NCBI RefSeq assembly: GCF_000236905.1
Contig: NC_016520.1
Span: 930,001 to 994,000, forward strand
Length of the DNA: 64,000 nucleotides
Reading direction: 5' to 3'
Source: Tetrapisispora phaffii CBS 4417
Lineage: Eukaryota; Ascomycota; Saccharomycetes; Saccharomycetales; Saccharomycetaceae
Positions 52,546 to 64,000 of this stretch are shown here, one piece after another (the stretch's first letter is position 1; each line of letters begins with the position of its first letter). The notes under the pieces are model-generated. The model saw only the letters and a program-made list of their open reading frames with translations, did no database searches and was not told the DNA's origin. The translations under genes and the position numbers were made by a program.

Positions 52546-54474
52546 ATGAGTGTTTTCAGTAAACGGTTCTCCAAACTACTGAAATTCAGTATCATAATTG
52601 TTGTATTGTTTTTACTGTTTTCTTATACACATATATCAGAATCAGACCTTATCCCAATTTCCATATATGATGGTATAGGTCTTTCAGACTCGGATAACGA
52701 CTCCAAAAATTCTTTAAACGAATACTCTAATTATCTTAAAGGTTTTTTAAAGCAAGATAATGAAGGTTCTGTTAATTATGGTGCCAATAGTCATAGCGGT
52801 AAGGGAAATTCAGATAAGAGCAAGGGGTCGTTAGCACAAGGGAGTAAGCCACCTGCAACTAGTTTCTCTGAGAATGCAAAAACAGTCGAAAAGAATGTGA
52901 ACTCAAGTGACAGGACCAAATTGTTAAAGGAATTTTATTCACAAGTCTTCGATTCGATCAGAAAATATTCACCAGTAGGTAAATGTGCAAGAAAATATAA
53001 AGAATCTTGTATTTTGACAGATAATATTCCTGATAGACCAGAAAATTCAGAACATTGGTTTAAATTAACTAAAAAAGCATTAGAAAATTGTTTAGAATTT
53101 ACTCCAGATGAATTCAAGATGTTAAAATCTACACATGATAATTTCGTAAACTCAATTAGCAAACTTACCTTACCAAAACAAGGATATTCTAAACAAGGTA
53201 TAGTGATGGTTGGTGGTGGTAAATTTTCCATGTTAGCTTTTTTAATTATTAAAACTTTGAGAAACTTAGGTACAACTTTACCTGTCGAAGTATTTATCCC
53301 ACCTGTTGATGAAGCTGAAAAAGATGATTTCTGCAAGGATGTTTTACCTAACTTCAATGCTAAATGTATATTTATTTCTGACGTTTTACCTGAAGAGCAA
53401 ATTAAGACTTTCGATTTCAAAGGTTATCAATTTAAGTCATTAGCTTTAATTTCTTCTAGTTTTGAAGATTTACTATTGCTAGATGCTGATAACTTTCCAG
53501 TTAAAAATTTGGATAATATTTTTGATCAGGAACCATATAAATCAAAAGGTTTGATTCTATGGCCTGATTTCTGGAGAAGAACTACAACACCTGTATATTA
53601 TCAAATAGCAGATGTTCCAGTTGATTATACAAAAAGAGTAAGAAACTCCATTGATGATTTAACACCACCAGAAATTTATACGGAGAATTTAGATACAGTT
53701 CCATTGCATGATTTACAAGGAACAATCCCAGATCCATCCACTGAATCAGGTCAGTTGTTAATTAATAAGAAACAACATGTTCCAACATTACTGTTATCGT
53801 TGTATTATAATATCAATGGTCCAAATTGGTATTATCCAATGTTCACACAAAAAGCTGCCGGTGAAGGTGATAAAGAAACATTCATCGCTGCTGCAGTTTA
53901 CTATGACTTGCCATTTTATCAAGTTAAAACCAAAACAGGCGTTGATGGTTATCATCAAGCAGATAATAAAGGTTTCAGAGGTGTTGCTATGTTACAACAT
54001 GATTTTGTTCAAGATTATAAAAGATTTTTGAAAGCTAAAGATAAGATTCAATCTATATATAAAACGGTCGAATCAAGAATTTTTGATAAAAATTATTCAT
54101 TAGAAGATTATTACAAAAATTATATTTTAAAAACAAATAGTTTTGATAAAAATGATGAAGGTGAAGTTGATATCATGTTTGTGCATTCCAATTTACCTAA
54201 ATTTGACCCAATTTCATTATGGAAACAGAATGAATTGATAGTTAATGGAGAACACATCAGAGGTTACAGAGCCATTGAAAAATTAAATAATTATGATATT
54301 GAATTAGAAAATTTCAAAACATTTAATCAATATTTATGTGTGGAAAAAACAAAATTTGTACACGTTGAAAAACATTTAGAAAATGAACAAGATAGAAAGA
54401 GCATGTGCGATTATATAAAAAGCAGATTAGAATATTTGGAAAAGACCCATGATTCAATATTTAAAAAGGACTAA
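52546..54474 (+). CDS. MNN2: Golgi alpha-1,2-mannosyltransferase, Mnn2/Mnn5 family
   Basis: A 642-aa type II Golgi membrane enzyme that adds alpha-1,2-mannose branches to N-glycan outer chains. A single anchor lies at about 12-26, followed by a Ser/Asn-rich stem to about residue 120 and the catalytic domain. That domain has GIVMVGGGKFSMLAFL and a metal-binding DAD in LLLLDADNFPVKNLDNIF near 311, plus ILWPDFWRRTTTP. MNN2 and MNN5 are paralogues; position near KAP104 and SLX5 fits MNN2 (YBR015C). It is slightly longer than S. cerevisiae Mnn2 (597 aa) through the stem. Confidence 0.93.
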   Translation: MSVFSKRFSKLLKFSIIIVVLFLLFSYTHISESDLIPISIYDGIGLSDSDNDSKNSLNEYSNYLKGFLKQDNEGSVNYGANSHSGKGNSDKSKGSLAQGSKPPATSFSENAKTVEKNVNSSDRTKLLKEFYSQVFDSIRKYSPVGKCARKYKESCILTDNIPDRPENSEHWFKLTKKALENCLEFTPDEFKMLKSTHDNFVNSISKLTLPKQGYSKQGIVMVGGGKFSMLAFLIIKTLRNLGTTLPVEVFIPPVDEAEKDDFCKDVLPNFNAKCIFISDVLPEEQIKTFDFKGYQFKSLALISSSFEDLLLLDADNFPVKNLDNIFDQEPYKSKGLILWPDFWRRTTTPVYYQIADVPVDYTKRVRNSIDDLTPPEIYTENLDTVPLHDLQGTIPDPSTESGQLLINKKQHVPTLLLSLYYNINGPNWYYPMFTQKAAGEGDKETFIAAAVYYDLPFYQVKTKTGVDGYHQADNKGFRGVAMLQHDFVQDYKRFLKAKDKIQSIYKTVESRIFDKNYSLEDYYKNYILKTNSFDKNDEGEVDIMFVHSNLPKFDPISLWKQNELIVNGEHIRGYRAIEKLNNYDIELENFKTFNQYLCVEKTKFVHVEKHLENEQDRKSMCDYIKSRLEYLEKTHDSIFKKD

Positions 54475-54706
54475 GCCATAATGATAGAAAATGTCACAGA
54501 CAATATACATAATTTGGTGTAATTAAATCTATTTTAAAAGAAAACAATAATAATAACTAATGTAATAAAATACAAACCATTAAAAGATATTTAATATTCC
54601 TGTATAGATGTTTAGTTAAATTTATAACGTTTATGTTGTAACATGCTAATAGGTATTACAAATATTTTGATAATAAAAATGAAAAAAGAGAAAAAATAAG
54701 AATACA

Positions 54707-54779
54707 TGCTTCCAACCAGAGTCGAACTGATGATCTCCACATTACTAGTGTGGCGCCTTACCAACTTGGCCATAGAAGC
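54707..54779 (-). tRNA. tRNA-Thr (anticodon AGT)
   Basis: A 73-base intronless threonine tRNA on the minus strand. It begins GCTTCTATGGCCAAGTTGG, has anticodon loop CTAGTAA giving AGT, B box GTTCGACTC, and ends GGAAGC plus discriminator A. Plus-strand A-runs at 54681-54697 give the T-run terminator downstream. A and B boxes are both intact. Confidence 0.97.
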
Positions 54780-55593
54780 TTTAAATGTTGAAGTTCTTGG
54801 TGATCCTAGACACAGACACTAGGTATGGACGTAGGGCATCTGCATTTGTCTTTAAAAACTCATGCAATATGTTGACTTCCTGCTACATAGTAGTCTCATC
54901 TGTTTTGATACAACCATCATGGTTTTGTATATGACAAGTCATCTGAGGTCACAGATTGTAAGAGACTACAATATCCTACCAGCTGCCACCTGCTATTGTC
55001 CTTGCTATCCAGTGAAGAACAGCGAACCCACCATATAAGCAAACACGTGATATTTTGCATAAAAGGTGATGAAATTTATCGTATCTAACGGATTACACCG
55101 TTCCAATGCAGTTTCGTGCGGTAAATTGTCAGACAATATTTCAAATTTCGTCTTTTTTGTCGCTGTTTTTTTCTAAAAAGAATATTCAAAATTCAAGTGC
55201 ATGCTGTGTCTGTCTGTCTCGTCTGTCTGTCTCGTCTGTCTGTCTCCTTCGAGGAATTGAAATTTCAATCTATGTTTTTCAGAAAATTAAAACTGTGCAA
55301 AAAAATTTTGAATAGTTGGTCAAGTTTCTCTCTCTCATACTAACTCACTCTTTTATGATATTATTCATTTTAATTAACTACTGCTACTAGATTATGAGTC
55401 TAATGTAAATTAAATAGTTATAACCTTTTAATATCTTTTGTAAAAATAATGAAATTGATTAATTGCTAATTACTTTTGTATAAAAAAAAGTAATATTCTC
55501 TTTGTCAGGCGTATTTCTTTTTTTTATTTATTCATTTAGTAGCTTGTAATCTTGAATATAAAATAAGTAAAAGTACAATCCAATAAAACAAAG
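54780..55593. other. tRNA-Thr to IPP1 intergenic region
   Basis: 814 bp. It contains an E-box half CACGTGA at 55044-55050, a TGTC-based tandem repeat at 55207-55246, and TACTAAC at 55338-55344, which could be a branch point but lacks a clear partner donor site. No gene was recognised. Confidence 0.45.
55207..55246. repeat. 13-bp tandem repeat (TGTCTGTCTCGTC)
   Basis: About three units of TGTCTGTCTCGTC, the last one cut short, in the IPP1 upstream region. Confidence 0.85.
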
Positions 55594-56457
55594 ATGGTCT
55601 ACACTACCAGACAAATTGGTGCTAAGAACACATTAGATTACAGAGTTTTCATCGAACAGGATGGTAAACCAGTTTCTCCATTCCATGACATTCCATTATA
55701 TGCTGATGAAGAAAACCAAATTTTAAACATGGTTGTTGAAATCCCTAGATGGACTAATGCTAAATTAGAAATCACCAAGGAAGAAGCTCTAAACCCAATT
55801 ATTCAAGACACCAAGAAAGGTAAGTTAAGATTTGTTAGAAACTGTTTCCCTCATCACGGTTACATCCATAACTATGGTGCTTTCCCACAAACTTGGGAAG
55901 ATCCAAACGAAGCTCATCCAGAAACTAAAGCTGTTGGTGACAATGATCCAGTTGATGTTTTAGAAATCGGTGAAACTATCGCTTACACTGGTCAAGTTAA
56001 ACAAGTCAAAGTCTTAGGTGTCATGGCTTTGTTAGATGAAGGTGAAACTGACTGGAAGGTCATTGCCATCGACATCAATGATCCATTAGCTCCAAAGTTA
56101 AACGATATTGAAGATGTTGAAAAATACTTCCCAGGTTTATTAAGAGCCACCAATGAATGGTTCAGAATTTACAAAATCCCAGATGGTAAGCCAGAAAATC
56201 AATTCGCTTTCTCAGGTGAAGCTAAGAACAGAAAATATGCCATGGATATAATTAAGGAGACTCATGAATCCTGGAAGAAATTAATCTCTGGTAACGTTCC
56301 AGACACTAAAGGTATTGACTTAGTTAACACTACTTTATCTAACACTGCTTCCTTCAGTGCTACTGCTGCTGCTGCTGTTCCAGCTGCTGCCCCATTAGCT
56401 GATGCTCCAATTGACAAGTCTATTGACAAATGGTTCTTCATTTCCGGTTCTGCTTAA
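55594..56457 (+). CDS. IPP1: Cytosolic inorganic pyrophosphatase (Ipp1)
   Basis: A 287-aa essential enzyme hydrolysing pyrophosphate and so driving biosynthetic reactions. The family I signature DNDPVD is near 115-120, with further metal ligands in [10 protein letters not shown] and [12 protein letters not shown]. Length equals that of the yeast enzyme. Codon use is strongly biased, as expected for an abundant protein. The Ala-rich stretch near 255-268 lies in the variable C-terminus. Convergent with the histone H3 gene, matching YBR011-YBR010. Confidence 0.98.
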   Translation: MVYTTRQIGAKNTLDYRVFIEQDGKPVSPFHDIPLYADEENQILNMVVEIPRWTNAKLEITKEEALNPIIQDTKKGKLRFVRNCFPHHGYIHNYGAFPQTWEDPNEAHPETKAVGDNDPVDVLEIGETIAYTGQVKQVKVLGVMALLDEGETDWKVIAIDINDPLAPKLNDIEDVEKYFPGLLRATNEWFRIYKIPDGKPENQFAFSGEAKNRKYAMDIIKETHESWKKLISGNVPDTKGIDLVNTTLSNTASFSATAAAAVPAAAPLADAPIDKSIDKWFFISGSA

Positions 56458-56767
56458 GGTTGATTAAATAATGTTTTTTCTTGATCTTCTTAACTTCATA
56501 CTTAACATTTTATATAAGCAGTATTCTAATTTTTTTATTCTAATTTAATAAATTACATTGCTATTGCTACTATTGTTAAATTATTAATTTATCACTTAAA
56601 CTTTCAAAAACGAAAAAAATTCCTTATATTATTATTGATAAACCGTTACTCATTTAAAAAATTAGTATTAAATATATTATACAGAGAAATAAAAAAAATA
56701 TTTCTTATTTAATTTTTGATTTTTGATTTCTTATTTAATTTCTCATTATAGAATGTGATATTGTTGT
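56458..56767. other. Convergent IPP1/H3 3' spacer
   Basis: 310 bp of very AT-rich DNA between two stop codons. No feature beyond probable poly(A) regions. Confidence 0.5.
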
Positions 56768-59303
<2,536 letters not shown>

Positions 59304-59992
59304 ATAACATAAAGGTAATGAAAAATTTTATAAATCAAATCATTAAATAAATAAGTAAAAATATTGAAAAAAATTTATAACGGGATTATATTAAATAAAT
59401 TAATAAAATAAAATTAATAATTTATATTCAAAAGTTTTGGTTACTAGTTAAAAATTTTACTAATATACATATTTTTAGACGAGTGTTTATATTTTGTTAA
59501 CGGATAGAGTGCTATTGCATATTATAGCGAATGATACGAAATGACATAAATTAGTAGCCAAATGTAAATTTTTTTACCTTTATGTTGTCAATACACATGC
59601 TACTTATTATAACAATATAGGAGTTTTATTTTAGTGTAATCGAAACAAAGACAAGTTTTGCGTAAATTAGAGATTAAATTGAACAACTTCACAAAATAAG
59701 GCTCTCTTTTCTGCTTACTTTGATGTTATTTTCATTTGATTGCTGATCTTATCTCACATGTTGATAACGTACGATTGCGATGTAATACAATGCGAACCAT
59801 AGAGAAAGACAGACCGCACTAAAAAATTTAGCTTTCATTATATTTGATATGTAAAGTTGTTTTTAATGTTTTCTATTTTCTAAAAGAATCGTTACATTAA
59901 GGGTACGTTAGGTGATACTACGTATACTATCTATGTCAATAGGGAACGGAAGACAGAAAAAAATATGTGATATATTAATAAACAACTATACA

Positions 59993-60022
59993 GTACAAGT
60001 AGTGTTTGTACAAGTAGTGTTG
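59993..60022. repeat. 15-bp tandem duplication
   Basis: GTACAAGTAGTGTTT is followed directly by GTACAAGTAGTGTTG. Confidence 0.85.
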
Positions 60023-61302
60023 GTCGGTCGTTGTCTACTTCTAATTTTGAAATATTTCATTTTCTTTCTTATTAGTCGACGATGATCGATCGATTCATTG
60101 CATTGGTTGTCTTTATATATGGCAATAAGGTAATTTCTCAAAATTTAAGTGATCTAGCTCAAGTTATTTTTAACACAAGGTCAGCTATTTCCTCTTGTTA
60201 TAGAGATGACCATATAATTTGCGATATATATGCATACAATATAGACACATATTAGAAATTCTGGTGAGCTGATGATGGTTGATATAATAATGATCTTCTT
60301 TCATTTGCCACTATGATACCTTTTGCTTAGTTATGCTAAATTAAGTACATTACCAATATATAGAATGTGTCTTTACTTCGTTTCTCGTCCATTATTTTAA
60401 CTAGCTGCCACTCTACTGTGTGCGTCACATTATTGTTTTTTGGTGTCTTTTGAATTTCTTTTTTGGCTGCCTCTACTAGATTCGGTAATGATTTGGGGAG
60501 TGAATATGACTGTGGCCTCGTACTATTTTTAAGGCCTCCCTTGCACCGTCCCTTTCATAATTGATGAAAGAAAAAAATAAATAAAAAAATACGGGATGAT
60601 CTAGAAGAAAACAATCAGCACGCACAGCCCACTGACTCACACACACACGCGTACTTTTACGTAGAGACGACGGCAGGGAAAAAGAAAAGAACCTAAAAAA
60701 GACAGGAAGAATCGGTGCATGGTGCAATAATGCCATCTCTAATAAGACAGTACAAAACATTCGGGTTTAAGTGTCCACGGCTAACTGACACTGATCACTG
60801 ACTTAAAATTTCGCCTCCAGCAACCGTTAAAAAGCCAAAAAAAGTAACCAAAACATATCACTAAAAAGAAAAAAAGCAAGAACACAAATAACAACACAGA
60901 GATAACTCCTAGAGCTGACTGGTCTGAGGCGACTCTACTTTTCCTACGAGTTCAATGTGCATGTAAATGTTTGTAACCAGATACCAATCGAATGGGTACA
61001 GACGCGTCCAAACTGTCGATCGACGGAGTTTCTCTCTTACAGCTGCTGTGTTTGCCCAACATTTCTCTTTTCTTTTCTCCTTTATTCCGTCGTTTTCTTT
61101 TTTTTTTTTTTCTTCTCTCTTCCATTATTGTACTTACTCTATTATACTTTATTTTACTTTACCGTTCGTTTCGTTTATTTTTCGATTCGTTTCATCTCAC
61201 CTCGGCTCGTATTTTTGTCTCTTGAATGGGTACGCGTTCGCTATTATAGTGTTTCATCCTAGTATCATCCGCTTCCCTCCAGGAAGATTACTAGTCTGCG
61301 CT

Positions 61303-61330
61303 GTCCACGGTCCACGGTCCACTGTCCACC
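61303..61330. repeat. Four tandem 7-mers (GTCCACN)
   Basis: Units GTCCACG, GTCCACG, GTCCACT and GTCCACC follow without gaps. They could be a clustered binding site; the factor is unknown. Confidence 0.85.
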
Positions 61331-62770
61331 GTCTGCTTCCCATGATCGGTGCGTTCCATCTTCCGCCGATAGCACTTCCGTGCACCGTCTGTATGTATAC
61401 CTTCCTCGCCATGTGCTGCACAGACCCTCCCACCGCCGTTTCTTTTTCCTATTCCAAACTTCTAGGACATTTTAACCCGCACACACAGTATTTCCCGCAC
61501 CAGTAACCCAAATTTTCAAGAACAGGTTGGTTACGCAGAGAGACATAGACACACCAGACATTTTACACACCAGAACGGAACAGTTTACCGCAGCAGCTTG
61601 ATCAATCAATCTCCACACAGACAAAATACCATACCTTCTTCCTTCTCCTCTCTCCCACCAACATGCAATTTTTTTCCTGCCTACTTTTCCTGTTAAACAC
61701 GACTGTGGGGAGTACTATCCCGCACAATATGCTATCTATTCTGTCTCCACACGATCACCTACCGCTACACACAACACTCTGGCACGAGTAAAAATGACTT
61801 CTTCTCCCCCATCGTCTTCACAATCCCACTTGCAAGTCAATCCGCACACAACCTAAAATCGTGTTTGTCCCTCATTATGTATCGTACGTGTTGATTGATC
61901 CATTTTCCGTTTTCCGCCGTCCAACGTTTTCCAAAGTATTTCAATATTTTTTTCTTTTCTAACTTACTTACTTACTCAAGTACGAAGTTTGTTGAAAATT
62001 TTTTTTCTACCTTCTTAATCAAGATATCCAGTTTACAATCACCACTTGCATCAGTAGCACTATTATACTCATTCATTACGTTAACTATTACAAATATACC
62101 TATTTATCCTTTCTAACAATTAACTTAACTTGACTTAGCTAAGTTAGTCTAGTTCAGCTGAGTATTATATATATTATTATTAGTATTATTCTTATGTTAC
62201 CACTGTTCTTATGGGGTTTTCCGTTATTCACCGAGACTTAAACTATGATTATTTTCTTTTTTTTTAATTTTTTTGTTTTTATCTTTTTCTGAAAAATGAA
62301 CTTAAAATTTATACATTCAAAACTTCTTCATTATTCTTTTTTTCTATTTAATATTTTTCAAATTATAACTCTCTTCATATATATATACATATCAAACTAC
62401 CTAGCTGTAATCTGTATTTATTGTTTTTCACTATATATATTGGAATCCTTTTTTTTCAGTTTATTTCAAATAATATTAAACCCTTCTAGTATAGTGTTGA
62501 AATTCCATTATTATCCTTGCCCCGAACAAAACCATCCCTCCGCCCCCCTCATACGCGCATACAAGAGGCAAAATTTTTTTCGTATACACATTGTTATATT
62601 TTATCTTCAAAAAATCTAATATAAGATCACTACATCTGCTTACAAACTTTAATATATTCTAATAACTATTCAGCTCCCCCCCCTCACATTCAAAAAGAAA
62701 TAAAATAAAAAATAATACACCAATTTTACTACCAAGTTAATAACTGTTCTTTTATTTATTTTTTGACACA

Positions 62771-64000
62771 ATGAATACTTCTACAACTGCTTCGACTGCT
62801 GCCAATCCAAGCACAAGCAATAATGCAAACTCAGCATCAGCTTCAGGCTCTTCCAAGGGAAATCCATCCTCAAATGATATCTCAGCAAGTAATTCAAAAT
62901 CCATGAGTAATCGATCAAGTATGGTTCAACATCATCCTCACCAGCATATCAAGAAAAACAGTTTACGAGATTATACAGATAGCATAATTAATATAAACAT
63001 CAACAAAAATGGCTGTGTGACTCCAACTATTAACGTAGAAAGAGAAATGGAAACTGAAGATGATAACTCTACTGGGGCCATAACGAATAAGAGAATTTCC
63101 GCTACAATCAATGCCGACAACAACAAAATCAACATGAGCAACAACAACAATAATAACGATAACACTCGCTCTGATACAAGCAATGCCATGAGCGTGAGTG
63201 GCAATATTACGGTCAATAATAGTAATTCATCTTCGTCTTTCTTCAAACCATTTGACCCTCAAACCGGCCAATTTATTAATAATTCAGAGGACGTAAACAT
63301 AAGTGATAGTGATATTGACATGTCCAACGAAGACCATGAAGATGATGCTTACGATAATAAACTTGTTCAGACAAGTGATGCTAATGACAATGTCGATATC
63401 GAAATAGAACTAGACGACGACGTTAATTCAAGGACGAACCAGGATATAAGAATAAACCCAGAGGATAACGTCGGAAGTGCAGATAATGAAAAAAACACAA
63501 TCAAAGGAGTGACAACAATCGCTGAATCAGAGAATGAGAGTGAACAACTGTTATTGGATATTAAAAAAATTAGCAATAACAATAAATTTAGATCACAATC
63601 ATTACCAATCACATTGCATTCTTCTTTAAGAAGACTCCCCACTTTTGTAACATCTCATCCACAAAGTAAAAGCATCCCTGCCTCAACAGATCCATCCAGT
63701 TTGAATGATAATAGTGTAGAAAGCAGCAATCTTAATAGGTTCAATCAAGCTCAAAATCACTCATCTCTTCAAGGAGGAGGAGGAGTAAATAAAAGAAAAT
63801 ACAACAGATCCTATCGGTCAATATTAAGAGCTACTAACAAACCTGCACAAACATCACATCCATCTCTATTGTTCAAAAAATCATCGCCAGATGCCACTGA
63901 CTCCTCCTCTTTTGTGTCGTCGTCATCCCCACATTTACCAACTTTTCAAACCAATTCATCAAAAATTAATATACAAAATGATATCCCTTCAAATACAAAA
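62771..64000 (+). CDS. Asn/Ser-rich protein, N-terminal part (runs off the window)
   Basis: An open frame of 410 codons from the ATG at 62771 to the window end, without a stop. The visible part is low in complexity: a Ser/Thr/Asn-rich start, Asn repeats near 125-150, an acidic stretch near 175-225, and basic short motifs such as KRKYNRSYRSILR near 341-353. No catalytic or DNA-binding domain has appeared yet; it may lie beyond the window. Long disordered N-termini with long CT-rich leaders are common in yeast regulatory kinases, transcription factors and RNA-binding proteins. Identity is not known. Confidence 0.75.
   Translation, partial: MNTSTTASTAANPSTSNNANSASASGSSKGNPSSNDISASNSKSMSNRSSMVQHHPHQHIKKNSLRDYTDSIINININKNGCVTPTINVEREMETEDDNSTGAITNKRISATINADNNKINMSNNNNNNDNTRSDTSNAMSVSGNITVNNSNSSSSFFKPFDPQTGQFINNSEDVNISDSDIDMSNEDHEDDAYDNKLVQTSDANDNVDIEIELDDDVNSRTNQDIRINPEDNVGSADNEKNTIKGVTTIAESENESEQLLLDIKKISNNNKFRSQSLPITLHSSLRRLPTFVTSHPQSKSIPASTDPSSLNDNSVESSNLNRFNQAQNHSSLQGGGGVNKRKYNRSYRSILRATNKPAQTSHPSLLFKKSSPDATDSSSFVSSSSPHLPTFQTNSSKINIQNDIPSNTK

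Larger units (their letters stand above)
59304..62770. other. 3.5-kb gene-free region upstream of the Asn/Ser-rich gene
   Basis: No gene was recognised. The first half is AT-rich and has a 15-bp tandem duplication at 59993-60022. From about 60400 the plus strand becomes C- and CT-rich up to 62700, with long pyrimidine runs and four tandem 7-mers at 61303-61330. This looks like a long regulatory region and leader of the gene starting at 62771. Open frames such as 60967-61506 arise from the pyrimidine bias. Confidence 0.45.

Noticed and set aside
55338..55344. TACTAAC as branch point of a 5' UTR intron of IPP1
   Set aside because: No convincing GTATGT donor is found upstream. A 7-mer like this is expected several times by chance in 64 kb of AT-rich DNA.
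60967..61506. 179-codon frame rich in Phe, Ser and Leu
   Set aside because: Composition follows the pyrimidine-rich DNA, other frames there are equally open, and no motif was recognised.

Overview
This window is nuclear DNA of a budding yeast of the family Saccharomycetaceae. The sequence is AT-rich. The genes are intronless, use the standard code, and their proteins are close relatives of Saccharomyces cerevisiae genes. Gene names come from protein motifs and family resemblance read by eye; no search was run. Species was not determined.

Left part (1-28.7 kb): the 3' end of an Asn-rich gene, a long gene-poor stretch, then HMT1, CDS1, YPK3, a DMT/SLC35-like transporter, a SCO1/SCO2 copper chaperone, CHS3, POA1, a SNQ2-type ABC drug pump, GAL1 and GAL7. 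GAL1 and GAL7 diverge from a 1.7-kb shared region holding four perfect CGG-N11-CCG Gal4 sites in two pairs of identical geometry. The epimerase gene GAL10, usually between them, is absent.

Centre (28.7-32.2 kb): a rearranged Ty3/Gypsy retrotransposon beside tRNA-Ser(AGA). It carries part of an LTR, a gag lacking its N-terminus, two in-frame GCG-AGT-T +1 frameshift heptamers, and protease and reverse transcriptase with a broken RNase H. A nearly identical inverted copy of LTR plus gag follows. The outer LTR end lies 16 bp from the tRNA gene. The structure sits at a gene-order breakpoint.

Right part (32.2-64 kb): RPT2, PTC1, MED2, an unrecognised 298-aa gene, BUD14, KAP104, CDC7, TSC13, NOP1, SLX5, MNN2 (or MNN5), tRNA-Thr(AGT), IPP1, a divergent H3/H4 histone pair, a 3.5-kb gene-free stretch, and the start of an Asn/Ser-rich gene running off the end. 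Genes that in S. cerevisiae lie on two sister blocks (YBR0xx and YDL0xx) are interleaved here. That fits a pre-duplication gene order or a lineage with different losses after whole-genome duplication.

Several promoters carry regulatory motifs that match their gene's job: Gal4 and Mig1 motifs at GAL, a PACE element at RPT2, PAC and RRPE at NOP1, and an Spt10-type histone UAS between H3 and H4. The most unusual items are the GAL10-less galactose cluster with its paired UAS blocks and the palindromic Ty3-like element with a doubled frameshift signal.
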